Source: Oreohelix idahoensis
Lineage: Eukaryota > Mollusca > Gastropoda > Stylommatophora > Oreohelicidae
Length of the DNA stretch: 64,000 nucleotides
Direction of reading: 5' to 3'
Assembly (NCBI GenBank): GCA_024509875.1
Contig: JAMPIV010019875.1
Span: forward strand, 363,501 to 427,500
Positions within the stretch are counted from its first letter, which is position 1. Every line of letters begins with the position of its first letter. Made by a program: the position numbers and the translations under genes. The notes below the pieces were generated by a model. That model saw only the letters and a list, made by a program, of their open reading frames with translations, did not search any database and was not told the origin of the DNA. This document shows positions 35,240 to 44,920 of the stretch, piece after piece.

Positions 35240-36909
35240 TGTCAATCGAGGAACCGAGCGAACGGGGGAAAGCGAAACGGGCAGCAGCGAGCGGATACGA
35301 AGACCAGGGGGCGGCTTCATCTCTTGATTTGGCGGTCAGATCCCCAAAAGTTCGTGAGATCAAATAAGTTGTCAAGTTTATCATGTCCCACTCAACTTAC
35401 ATTTCATTTTAGCTAAATAGACCATGAAGAACTAGACACGTTATCACTCGCTGGCCAGATCTTTACAGAAGCACTAGCTTTATTGAAATCTTGTTATAGA
35501 TTTTCCCCTGGATTTTATATATATTTGCAGTGATTTCTATTTCTGTGCAAAGCGGTAATATATATTGTGTAAAGTGATCAGTGGTCTAGCTCAGTCATTC
35601 TATTTCAAGGGATTTTGTGTTAATTTAAATCTATTTAATTAAACCATCTCAAGAGTTCCAGTTTTAAATATAATGATCTATCTATTATATTATTTCAAAA
35701 GATAATAGATGCTTAAATTAACTTTTAAAGTCGCGAAGGAATTTATAATTAATAAATTCAGTTAAGTCCTAGTTTTATAGATGTGGGTTTTTAACCACTA
35801 GAATTCGCGCAGTGTTTATTAAATACATAATTAAATACTCGAGTGTATTATAGGCTTAACGGGAAATTCATCGCGCTTTAGAAGGTTATTTGTTTTCGGT
35901 ATATTACATGTCTTTTTTTTTCTTTCATACAGAGTGATCGTAACCTGTGCGATCCCAGCATTAAGAAAGCAATAAAGAAATCAATCTAAGCAAAGCAAAG
36001 CATAAACAGTGTGTAGAGTTCCCCTGACGCAGAACTTGTTGAGACTGTGTAAATTTTTAATCTTTGAGGCGATTCTATGTTTGGAATTCCGCTATCTAAC
36101 TTATAGCAAAGAAAGCACACCCAAAGACAAATTTAACGCACCATCAAACAACTTAAGTCGTAACGGGAAGAAGAACACTGGCCCGAGCTTTGTTAGTTTA
36201 CTGACACAGAGAGATAATTCATAATTTCCTGAACAGTGATGTGACTAGTTTTCTCACTGGACTTAAACCATACCTCACGGATAAAGTGTACCAGCACGCG
36301 TAAGAATTTTATTATCCGCGGCATAGTCAAATAGACCACACCATCCTCACACCCGGTATCAGAGACCGTGCCCTCCCATAGAAACTGTTATTAAGAAAAG
36401 AGACACAACTACAGATTCATTTTCCAGCGATTACGGGATCCTTTTATGTGCTGACCGCATACCCGATAATCTGGGGCTAGAACTTGAACAAACACTCATA
36501 CATTTAGTTGAGGTGTAACTGCTGTTGTGTTATTCTATGGAGTGCAAGATTTTTTCACAATCGGTAAGTGAGAGCAAGATGAGTGAAGGCCTTTGCTAGC
36601 GCGTGTATGAATGACAGGAAATTAATTCTTTTGTGTGACCATTTTGTTAACTTGCTTACCTGGTAACATATATCTTTACTGTATACCCTACGTTGTTCCT
36701 TTAAGTGGGATAGTTGATAATTTGTTAACTCTGTTTAAAACCACCTCCTTTCCATTTGCTTAGTAAAGGGAAGAACAGCTGGGAAGAACAGGTTTTTTTT
36801 TTCTATCACTTATACCTAACTTGGTAACACCTCTTTCAGAGTAATTAACTTTACTGTTAGGTTAACGTACCCGTGTTCCTGATATTATCTAACTCTGGAC
36901 TGGGTTTGT
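35240..36909 (+). repeat. E5 3' LTR, 3' truncated
   Basis: Starts TGTCAATCGAGG and follows the 5' LTR base for base, with about ten small differences, up to TGGGTTTGT at 36901-36909. At the next base the sequence switches to the E6 LTR. About 490 bases of LTR are missing and do not reappear beyond E6 (after 47018). Confidence 0.85.
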
Positions 36910-38436
36910 ACTCAGCACTTGTCATTTACGATGGAACTTCCATGTTTTTGGACAGGTCATTTTTTTTTCTTGAGGCTCCAGGAGGAGTACGACATCTGCG
37001 TTACCACTGTATGATTGAAAGATGTAATCTACGTGGGAACTTGATCAACTACCCAACCTTGCGCAGCGCTGTATCTACTGGTCATGTAGATGTAGTGTGA
37101 GAGTGGAAGCAACGCGAATGGTGTACTGTTCTATGTAGTTGACACTAGATAATACTGCACTCACACACTCTTATACGAGTCAATGATGGCTGGAACTACA
37201 GCTGACGTTTTTCGCACCTTTTATTAAGGACACACACACTTGACGTGAACATCTGCATATGACAGTACATGGTTGACAGGACATCATCATATTGCATAAT
37301 TGAGTAGCAACATCAGTAGTGTATTCAAGCAGCATATGAATATATATTATGGGACGACAGTAGGCAGACGCTCTAGTTGTCTGTCGTCGCATACTCAGTA
37401 AATGTACATACATGAATAGTAATAGCGGTTCGTTGCTAGAACCTTTTCTTGACAGAAATAATGTTATTTCATAATAACGGAGTTCCTTGATAGTAAGATC
37501 TCCGATCCACTGTCTGATAATAAGAGTTAGATTCTGTTCTCAGGCCATTGATGCACCATAATGACAGTACTTCAAAAATGGCCACCTTCTTTGAGCTTCA
37601 CTCACTCGTCCAACAGAAGGATAATAATAAAGCCAAAGTTAATTCAACATTTGAATATATATATATAACTTCATAGAGTTTTCCATCTAGCTCTACATTA
37701 ATACTGTTGTTTCATGTAGATAGGAATACTAGTGGAACCTGTCATCTTCAACTGTGCATATGGACGACCAACGACGTTCAAACTAGGTTGTCATCTAAAC
37801 CTAACCAAATGGAGGTCATCAAAGAAAAGAGGGTCTGGCTTTACCTGGAGTCCGAATTTAAACATAATAAAGTACATGAGAAGAAGCTCTGACACAATAC
37901 TCTTGCAGAGACATTCCCTCCTTATGGAAAAATCATCCACAAATCACTTTTTAATCATAACAGGACCAGCCCTAGAAAATCACAAAGCCATTATCGGCGG
38001 CTACTTCGGAACTCCCTACAACCCAGTAGAACTACAAATACCTGCGCCAGATTCCGGCACAAAGAATATAGTCCGACCTAAACATACAAAGATATACAAT
38101 ATAAAACTGAATCTTCTTGCACTAGACAAGTAGTACACATGAATTCGGACCATCAACATTCCTGCAAAAACCTTAAGCAAGAACAATCTGTTTCTAGCTA
38201 TAATGGACATAAAAATGACATAGGTCTAGATTCCTACGCCGTTCGATATACAGAAACGAAACAGGAACCGATAACTCAAAGAATAAATACACATCGACTA
38301 TTCTGAGTTATCTCCCATTAGCTAGGAGTCGTAAATTCATAAATAAATATATTTTTATCAAACAAATAGTTACATTTTTCATTTGTAAGCGTACCGACAG
38401 TAATCTGTGCGCCGTACAAAAAATATGTGCGCAACA
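36910..38436 (-). repeat. E6 3' LTR, truncated and locally rearranged at its end
   Basis: The sense strand starts TGTTGCGC at 38436 and matches the 5' LTR (47018 downwards) closely until about 36975. The last 65 bases are shuffled relative to the 5' LTR: CAGCACTTGTCATT and ACTTCCATGTTTTGGACAG occur in swapped order with a partial duplication. The LTR then ends at the junction with E5. About 570 bases of the full LTR are missing. Confidence 0.85.
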
Positions 38437-38911
38437 GACTACCGCAACCCCCGGGAAAAAAACATGAAATTTTTTTTTTCCATCTGAGAGCCACATAAAA
38501 TAGGCTCACAACGCACAAATACTGCGCAGATGAGAAATATCAGGAATTTATAAAGCCAAATTAAGGCAAAGTCGTATTATAAATCGACTGGTGAGAATAT
38601 ATATCTCAACATCTCAGAGAAAGTATTTCTCTAAGTGTAAATATTTCCAGGGAGTTGCCACCAACGCATACCACAATACTGTCAATGACACAATGCATAT
38701 AATAATTTCAATCACTAATTCATATTAGATACCTTAAGTTCATGATTGATAAAAGAGACATCATCAAAGGATTAGCGGTGAATCAAAATAAGTGAACCGC
38801 TAAGTGTTTGTACTATCACCATATCATATATTAGAAATGTGTATATATTTTGATATAGAAAAAATAACTGTTGTAAAGTTAGACATATTAGGAAAGTCCA
38901 AGATTTAACAG
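38437..38911 (-). other. E6 3' untranslated region
   Basis: Non-coding, homologous to E1 2435-2872. The sense strand has a purine-rich run (GATGGAAAAAAAAAA) about 40 bases before the LTR, followed by an extra CCCGGGGGTTGCGGTAGTC not seen in E1. Confidence 0.55.
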
Positions 38912-40588
38912 TTAAGTGGAATCATGTGGGCATCTTGACAGAATGTCCGCCATCACGTTTTCTGAACCACGGATAGCTCGCACCGAGAAATGAAATGGTT
39001 GAAGAGCAATGGCGTATCGAGTTGATCTCGAGCTTTTCAAGTTCTTACTTTGGATAGCCGTAAGAGCTTTCTGGTCAGTTTCCACTATGAAATGCGCACC
39101 AAGAAGGAATCTTTGAAGTTTGAGAATTGACCAAACCATCGCCAATAATTCACGGTCTAAAACCGAGTAATTCCTTTCTGCAGCATTAAGTTTTCTGGAG
39201 ATATACATTACAGGATGCAGAGTTCCAGAGTACTCTTGCATTAGTGCCGCTCCAATCCCTGTGGTTGAAGCGTCACTACGAAGAACAAATGTCTTATCTG
39301 TAGTAGGTAACACTAAAATAGGTGGTGTTGAAAACATAGTTTTGATCTTATCTAGTGAAGATTGGCATTCCTGAGACCAACGAACCATATTAGGCGACCC
39401 TTTCTTTAGTAGTATAGAAAGAGGTGCCATGATAGAGGACAGATTTGGAATGAATCGTCTATAAAATTGTATGAGACCTAAAAGACTTCGCACTTGCTTT
39501 TTAGTCTTAGGGATAGAGATGTTAAGTATCTTAGTGATATTATGGTCCTCTGTCTTTAGGAAACCATGACCTACTCGATGGCCTAGGAAAGAAATTTCTC
39601 TAAAACCAATGCAAGCTTTAGATGGTTTTGCTGTCCGGTTATACTCGCGTAAAGTTGAAAGCAATTCAACTAACCCTGAATAGTGATCTTCCCAAATATC
39701 GCTGAAAAGACAGATGTTGTCTAAATAAGCAATGACATCTGACCGATACGATAGGATTCGACGCATCATGCGTACGAATGTAGCTAGTGCGTTCATAAGG
39801 CCGAAAGGCATACAATTCCATTGGAAAAGGCCTCTAGGAGTAGAAAAAGCGGTAACAGGTTTGGCGCGTTCGGATAACGGAACTTGCCAATATCCTTTAG
39901 ACAAGTCAAGATTGGTGAAAAAATGAGATTTAGAAAGCCTAGTAAGTAGTTCTTCTAGTAAAGGCATAGGTTCAGCATCGAACTTCGTAACTTGATTCAG
40001 TTTACGATAGTCAACGCAAAGACGTATGTTATTGTCTTTTTTTCGAACAATAACCATTGGCAAAGAATATGCTGATGTGGATGGTTCAACTATTTCCAAC
40101 TCTATCATTTCATTCAACTCTTTCTCTACCTGTGATTGAAAATGTATTGGGATAGGATACGGTCTGTATCTTATAGGATTATGGTCAGTAAGAATAATGT
40201 TATGTTCAATGACATTAGTACGACCAGGAATGTCAGTAAGGACATCCTGAAATTGTTGTAACATAGTAGAAACTTGTTTCTGTTCTCCTGGAGATAATTC
40301 GGGAGAAATCGCAACGTCTTTCCATGATTCATTAGAGTGAAGCGGAATCATTGGAAAAGGGAGATTCACATCCGAGAAACTCGTTTCCTCATCCTGTATT
40401 ACTGACAGTGATGAGTAATGTCCATGTGGGACTGGAGAATCGTCCGTTGCCTGGAAAACAGGTTGTAAATAATCCGGACGTTCATGGAATTCCGTGAGCA
40501 TGTTGATGTGGAAGGTTTTATGCTTCCCATCAATATCGACAATATAGTCGACATCGGATACTTGTGATATTACATCATATGGACCTTT
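38912..40588 (-). CDS. pol: E6 RT and RNase H part of the polyprotein
   Basis: This is in the same frame as the upstream 40589-43714 stretch, separated only by one TAG (40589-40591). The first in-frame Met is at 40501. It holds the rest of the GPY/F domain (FHINMLTEF), an acidic linker, RT (LCVDYRKLNQ, NLDLSKGYWQVPL, FGLMNALATF), tether and RNase H (RSDAS, DRELL, ETDQ, ADILSR). The RT active site near 39720 reads YLDN, not YLDD, so the second metal-binding Asp is lost. This should abolish polymerase activity. It stops right after the RNase H motif, as in E1. Confidence 0.9.
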   Translation of the reverse strand, partial: KGPYDVISQVSDVDYIVDIDGKHKTFHINMLTEFHERPDYLQPVFQATDDSPVPHGHYSSLSVIQDEETSFSDVNLPFPMIPLHSNESWKDVAISPELSPGEQKQVSTMLQQFQDVLTDIPGRTNVIEHNIILTDHNPIRYRPYPIPIHFQSQVEKELNEMIELEIVEPSTSAYSLPMVIVRKKDNNIRLCVDYRKLNQVTKFDAEPMPLLEELLTRLSKSHFFTNLDLSKGYWQVPLSERAKPVTAFSTPRGLFQWNCMPFGLMNALATFVRMMRRILSYRSDVIAYLDNICLFSDIWEDHYSGLVELLSTLREYNRTAKPSKACIGFREISFLGHRVGHGFLKTEDHNITKILNISIPKTKKQVRSLLGLIQFYRRFIPNLSSIMAPLSILLKKGSPNMVRWSQECQSSLDKIKTMFSTPPILVLPTTDKTFVLRSDASTTGIGAALMQEYSGTLHPVMYISRKLNAAERNYSVLDRELLAMVWSILKLQRFLLGAHFIVETDQKALTAIQSKNLKSSRSTRYAIALQPFHFSVRAIRGSENVMADILSRCPHDST

Positions 40589-43500
40589 CTAAGAAATAAG
40601 AAGTCTGTTTTCCCTACAAGGTAGCAAGACCAATGCTTTGTCACCTGGACAAATTTGTCGCAAGCGTCTGGTCTTATTGGCAAATTGCCTTGCCTTCTGT
40701 TTCACAAATTCAGAAGAAGCAGTTGCCAATTTGCATGCTTCAATAATCTTGTGTCTAAGCGCAATGACATATTCATAAGAGGATTTAGTGTCATCGACAA
40801 TATTATCAGCAGTTATGAGATCATGAAGTAAGGACATAGGACCTCGCGGTTTCGCGCCAAAGACAAGTTCAAAGGGAGAAAATCCTGTATGTTCGTTGGC
40901 GATCTCTCTATATGCAAAGAGAGCCGCGGGTAAAACTCTGTTCCAATTCTGAATATGATCTTCAGTTATCTTACCTAATAGGTTTTTGAGAGTCCTATTC
41001 AGACGTTCTACCATCCTATTAGACATAGGATGATAAATACTACTTAAAGATCTCTCTATCTTAAGAGTCGACATTACTTGAGACATAGTATCCGATATGA
41101 GTTGGGTACCATGGTCCGATAATGTTTCTGCTGGAAATCCCAGACGAGAAAATATTAGCCAAAGAGCATCTGCGACATCAGCAGTAGTTATGCTCTTCAG
41201 AGGAATAGCCTCTGGCCAACGTGTGCACATATCAACACACGTCAAGATAAATTGGTGTCCTCTAGCAGACTTTGTCTTAAATGGACCGATGATGTCTATC
41301 GCCATCTTTTGAAATGGTCGAATTAGAATATCTGCAGCCTGAATAGGTGCAGCATGGCGTGGACCTTTGGATTTAACTTCTTGACATACCTTACAAGATC
41401 GACAATAGATTCGTATGTCCTTGTTCACAAAAGGCCAAAAGAAAGACGCCAGAACTCTAGATTTAGTACGGGAAAAACCCATATGCCCAGCACACTGAGA
41501 ATCATGAGCGTGTTGTAAGATTTTCACTCTCATATTTTTGGGCACTAGAATTTGAGAATGAGCGGACTTAGCGGAGTCTTGTACCATACGCACAAGTACG
41601 CCATTCTTCATCGTAATCCAAGATTTACGATTTGTGTCTTTATTCGGATCACCTTTTGTTGCCAGAGTAAAGAATTTCTTTAGAGTAGGATCATCTTCCT
41701 GCTGTTTTATAAAGGAGTCATGGGAAATCTCCAAGGGATCATCTTGGATCTGCGCATCATTATCTTCAGAAGGTGAAGATTGAGGCATGTTAAGAGCTTG
41801 AGCCCTAGTGACTACTGCATTAGCAGTTGCCATATTGTTTTTTTCCCAATCGGCAATTTGTTGCGGAGTGCATTCTTTCACTCCATGAATGCGACTGATG
41901 ATAAGATCAGCGATCGGATTCGGCAGAAGACATGCGTGCACATCTCCTGTAAAGAAGAGAGTAGCAATATTGATAATGGCAGTGGAGTATTTCTCCAATG
42001 TACCACCAAATGTTACACATTTGATTACTTTGCCCGTGGCTCGAGAAGGATCTACGAGTGACTGCCTCACACCAATGGTGGTGCACCCCGAATCGAAAAG
42101 AATTGAGACCGGAGTACCATCTACTAGACCTCTATTGAAGACAAGAGCCCCTCTTCCATCATGCGCGACTGACGCAGGAAGAGCGGGAAGAGGATGACCA
42201 CAGCTTAAAGTAGAAACCGTGGTTGGATCGAATAATGTTTTGCATTGGGAACACTGAGATGCTCTACCAAAATCGAAAGCAGAACATCCTACATTATTAG
42301 AGTCTTTATTATCATTAGTTTGGTTACCGGCTTCATGGGACTCTTGGTGTGCAGAGTTAGCCTGGTAATGTGATCTATTTCTTTTGTGTTGTGATCTACC
42401 ACGATTATTATAACCTCTATAGTTATTATTGTATTCACTGTTATAATCTCTATTTTGGTTTGAGTCATAGTGTTCATGATCATAATCATCATGCTCACTA
42501 TAATGACTATCTCTGTAATATTGGTTTCGTTGTTTCCATGAAGGAAAACTTGGGTTCCTATAGTGACTTCCTTTGCGGAAATTTCTGAAATTATGTCCGC
42601 CCCTGTATCGAGGACTGTCGGCCCTATTCCAGTTCTTCGCAGAAGAACCCTGATTTGAGTGGTTACCTTGGTTTTGAGAACTATTCCAATTAACCTTTTT
42701 GTCACATTTATTTTGAGCTCCTTGAGATTTGTGTGAGTAATTATGATTGTATTGTGTTGCCGAAGCAACTGGCATGCCCTCTTTAATCCTAGTGTTGCTA
42801 AGAGTTACGTCAGGGTGTGCCGTGACGTATTGGTCACAATATTCTTGCATTTGCTTTAGTGTTTGAGGTTTACGCTCGTGTAGGAATTCAAGGAATTGCT
42901 TATTGACAGAAGACATGATCTTGTCTCTGAGCACTAAATCCATAAGAGCCTCAAATGTTTTTTCTGTTTTGGATAATTCAATCCATCGTGTAAATGTAAG
43001 ACGTGCTTTTGCAATGAATTCTGAGAATTCCACCCCAGTCTCAGGTACCATTGTCTTAAACAAAATACGATACCTTTCCTCAGACAATTGAAATTTCCTT
43101 ATCAAGACTGCCCTAATAACTTCATAATTATCCTTGTCAGCCTCTTCAACCAAACATAAACTCGTCAGAGAATCACCTTTTAGATTCTCAGACAACTGGT
43201 TAACATATTGTGATTTATCCACATTATGAGCTCGACAAGCACGTTCAAACATCTGAAGCCAGAATGTTATATCGTCACTGGCGGAGTTGAACGCTGGTAC
43301 CTTGACCTTGTAAGTAAAGGGTTTACCCTTACCACTAGATGCCTGACTAACATTACGCATACTTGTCAATCTTAATTTCTCTAACTCAAATTCATGTTCT
43401 CTTATTGCTTTTCTTTCCTCAGCTTCTAATCTTTTTTGTTCAGCTTCTCTGTCTAATCTTTTTTGTTCAGCTTCTCTGTCTAATCTTTTTTGTTCAGCTT

Positions 43501-43714
43501 CTCTGTCTAATCTTTTTTGTTCAGCTTCAAATCTCCTTTCCTCCACCTGCATCTGCAATTTCTTTTGTTCAGCAGCAGCATCAGCTTCTCTGTCTAGTCT
43601 TTTTTGTTCAGCAGCAGCTTTTCTTTCCTCAGCAGCAGCTTTTCTTTCCTCAGCAGCAGCTTCTAATTTTTTTCCTCTGCCTTCAATACCACAGCGAATT
43701 GAGCAGTTGTCCAT
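40589..43714 (-). CDS. gag-pol: E6 Gag-protease-integrase part of the polyprotein
   Basis: A 1041-residue frame. Residues 16-115: Ala/Glu/Lys/Arg coiled coil with 9-residue EQKRLDREA repeats. 133-300: capsid. 320-475: Asn/Tyr/Arg/Gly-rich tail without a zinc knuckle. 488-507: C-x2-C-x13-C-x-H motif. 541-543: protease active site DSG. 737-777: integrase HHCC domain. Core D807, D867, E903 (35 residues between the last two). It ends at a TAG (40589-40591) where E1 has Trp in SWKGPYD. The real start is probably ATG 43782 (MSTLDYFITQG), in another frame; a run of seven A near 43670 separates the two. All three activities look intact in this part. Confidence 0.9.
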   Translation of the reverse strand: MDNCSIRCGIEGRGKKLEAAAEERKAAAEERKAAAEQKRLDREADAAAEQKKLQMQVEERRFEAEQKRLDREAEQKRLDREAEQKRLDREAEQKRLEAEERKAIREHEFELEKLRLTSMRNVSQASSGKGKPFTYKVKVPAFNSASDDITFWLQMFERACRAHNVDKSQYVNQLSENLKGDSLTSLCLVEEADKDNYEVIRAVLIRKFQLSEERYRILFKTMVPETGVEFSEFIAKARLTFTRWIELSKTEKTFEALMDLVLRDKIMSSVNKQFLEFLHERKPQTLKQMQEYCDQYVTAHPDVTLSNTRIKEGMPVASATQYNHNYSHKSQGAQNKCDKKVNWNSSQNQGNHSNQGSSAKNWNRADSPRYRGGHNFRNFRKGSHYRNPSFPSWKQRNQYYRDSHYSEHDDYDHEHYDSNQNRDYNSEYNNNYRGYNNRGRSQHKRNRSHYQANSAHQESHEAGNQTNDNKDSNNVGCSAFDFGRASQCSQCKTLFDPTTVSTLSCGHPLPALPASVAHDGRGALVFNRGLVDGTPVSILFDSGCTTIGVRQSLVDPSRATGKVIKCVTFGGTLEKYSTAIINIATLFFTGDVHACLLPNPIADLIISRIHGVKECTPQQIADWEKNNMATANAVVTRAQALNMPQSSPSEDNDAQIQDDPLEISHDSFIKQQEDDPTLKKFFTLATKGDPNKDTNRKSWITMKNGVLVRMVQDSAKSAHSQILVPKNMRVKILQHAHDSQCAGHMGFSRTKSRVLASFFWPFVNKDIRIYCRSCKVCQEVKSKGPRHAAPIQAADILIRPFQKMAIDIIGPFKTKSARGHQFILTCVDMCTRWPEAIPLKSITTADVADALWLIFSRLGFPAETLSDHGTQLISDTMSQVMSTLKIERSLSSIYHPMSNRMVERLNRTLKNLLGKITEDHIQNWNRVLPAALFAYREIANEHTGFSPFELVFGAKPRGPMSLLHDLITADNIVDDTKSSYEYVIALRHKIIEACKLATASSEFVKQKARQFANKTRRLRQICPGDKALVLLPCRENRLLIS

Positions 43715-43782
43715 TCTTCTAATTGTTGACCAGTCTTATCAAGGGCTTTCCCTTGTGTAATAAAGTAATCTAATGTAGACAT
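43670..43782 (-). pseudogene. gag: E6 gag N-terminus, out of frame with the main ORF
   Basis: ATG at 43782-43780 begins MSTLDYFITQGKALDKTG, followed by EEWTTAQF, similar to the E2 N-terminus (MSSLKDFIEIG ... LEWANAEH). It stops within about 40 codons at an A7 run, after which the main frame continues with the coiled coil. The shift is either recent or a sequencing error. Confidence 0.75.
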
Positions 43783-43866
43783 CTTGTCTAATAAGATCAG
43801 TAACCTGCAAAAGTAAATAGATTACCTTATCCCACTTTAATACTCACTTCACTTTCTTAGTCTTAA

Positions 43867-44484
43867 TCAAAGACCTTGTATGGTTATCTTGTTTATAATA
43901 TAACAAATGATAACTTGAGTACCTGTGGAAAACAATATTTGTATATCCCAATTACTGTGGGAGACAAGCCTTACAAAGGTCTTGTATACTTCCTTAATGT
44001 AACCAATGATCGCTTGAGTACCTGTGGAAAATAATATTTGTATATCCCAATCAATGTGGGAGACAAGCCTTACAAAGGTCTTGTACACTTTCTTAATGTA
44101 ACCAATGATCGCTTGAGTACCTGTGGAAAATAATATTTGTATATCCCAATCACTGTGGGAGACAAGCCTTACAAAGGTCTTGTATACTTCCTTAATGTAA
44201 CCAATGATCGCTTGAGTACCTGTGGAAAATAATATTTGTATATCCCAATCACTGTGGGAGACAAGCCTTACAAAGGTCTTGTACACTTTCTTAATGTAAC
44301 CAATGATCGCTTGAGTACCTGTGGAAAATAATATTTGTATATCCCAATCACTGTGGGAGACAAGCCTTACAAAGGTCTTGTATACTTCCTTAATGTAACC
44401 AATGATCGCTTGAGTACCTGTGGAAAATAATATTTGTATATACAAATCACTCTGGGAGACAAGCCTTACAAAGGTCTTGTACAC
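43867..44484 (-). CDS. 205-codon open frame made of 33-residue repeats (E6 leader)
   Basis: The frame spans six tandem copies of a 99-bp unit, so each copy encodes the same 33 residues (VYKTFVRLVSHSDWDIQ then ILFSTGTQAIIGYIK plus one variable residue). It lies on the E6 sense strand between the 5' LTR and gag, ends about 85 bases before the gag ATG, and is not in a recognised gag domain. The unit length being a multiple of three explains why the frame stays open, so the frame alone is weak evidence for translation. No homologous frame was found in E2, E3, E5 or E8. Function unknown. Confidence 0.35.
   Translation of the reverse strand: MYKTFVRLVSQSDLYIQILFSTGTQAIIGYIKEVYKTFVRLVSHSDWDIQILFSTGTQAIIGYIKKVYKTFVRLVSHSDWDIQILFSTGTQAIIGYIKEVYKTFVRLVSHSDWDIQILFSTGTQAIIGYIKKVYKTFVRLVSHIDWDIQILFSTGTQAIIGYIKEVYKTFVRLVSHSNWDIQILFSTGTQVIICYIINKITIQGL
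43890..44483 (-). repeat. 99-bp tandem array, six copies, alternating subtypes
   Basis: The landmark CTTGAGTACCTG occurs at 43914 (first copy), 44013, 44112, 44211, 44310 and 44409, exactly 99 bases apart. Copies alternate between TATACTTCC and TACACTTTC at the unit joint, so the array behaves as three 198-bp dimers. It lies in the E6 5' leader. Confidence 0.95.
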
Positions 44485-44499
44485 TTTCTTTTATAACAA

Positions 44500-44902
44500 T
44501 AATAATAATATATATCATCTGTCAACTAAAGACATTAACAAGGACAAACAAGAAAAAACAACATGAAAACAATTGCAGAAATTAAATAATTTAACTAGGA
44601 GAACTAAAGAGAATAGTCACAGAACCTGTGATAATAACTGCAATGAAATCAACAAGACAAATAACGCCACAGTGTATAAACATAAGGGTGTAAAGAACTA
44701 AATGATAGGAAAGAGTAGACCAACAAATTATACAAACAAATCAAACAAAAATAAAGAACAGAAAAAAATATTACAAAAACAAATATGAACACAGTCGTCA
44801 CAGCTAACAAAAATAGCAGCAAATTGTTGCTAACAAATTTCCAATTAAGAAAATTTGTACCTATAGAACACTAGTACAAGACCAATGTCACTTGGTATAC
44901 CT
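44500..44902 (-). other. E6 5' leader between tandem array and primer-binding site
   Basis: T-rich on the sense strand, non-coding. A GCAAATTGTTGC palindrome-like stretch lies near 44818. Nothing else recognised. Confidence 0.5.
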
Positions 44903-44920
44903 TGTACTAGTCGCCGCCCA
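44903..44920 (-). promoter_or_regulatory. Candidate primer-binding site of E6
   Basis: The sense strand reads TGGGCGGCGACTAGTACA directly after the inferred LTR end. It resembles the E2 site in starting TGG and sharing GGCGA. The tRNA was not identified. Confidence 0.5.

Larger units (their letters stand above)
27480..36909 (+). mobile_element. E5: gypsy-like LTR retrotransposon, INT-before-RT
   Basis: Complete layout: 5' LTR 27480-29636, primer-binding site 29642, leader, gag 30445-31564, protease near 31794, integrase 32330-33503, RT 33504-34060, RNase H to 34991, 3' LTR 35240-36909 (truncated). Several frame breaks are present. The LTR copies differ at only about ten positions over 1.66 kb. 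It differs from the other families in lacking both a zinc knuckle and the CCCH motif, and in its primer-binding site. Confidence 0.9.

Noticed and set aside
37707..38133. Overlapping open frames repeated at 37707-38133 and 46289-46715
   Set aside because: The duplication is explained by the two LTRs of E6; the frames overlap each other in different phases and match no protein.
43890..44483. CRISPR array
   Set aside because: Units are directly adjacent 99-bp tandem copies without unique spacers, in a eukaryotic retroelement leader.
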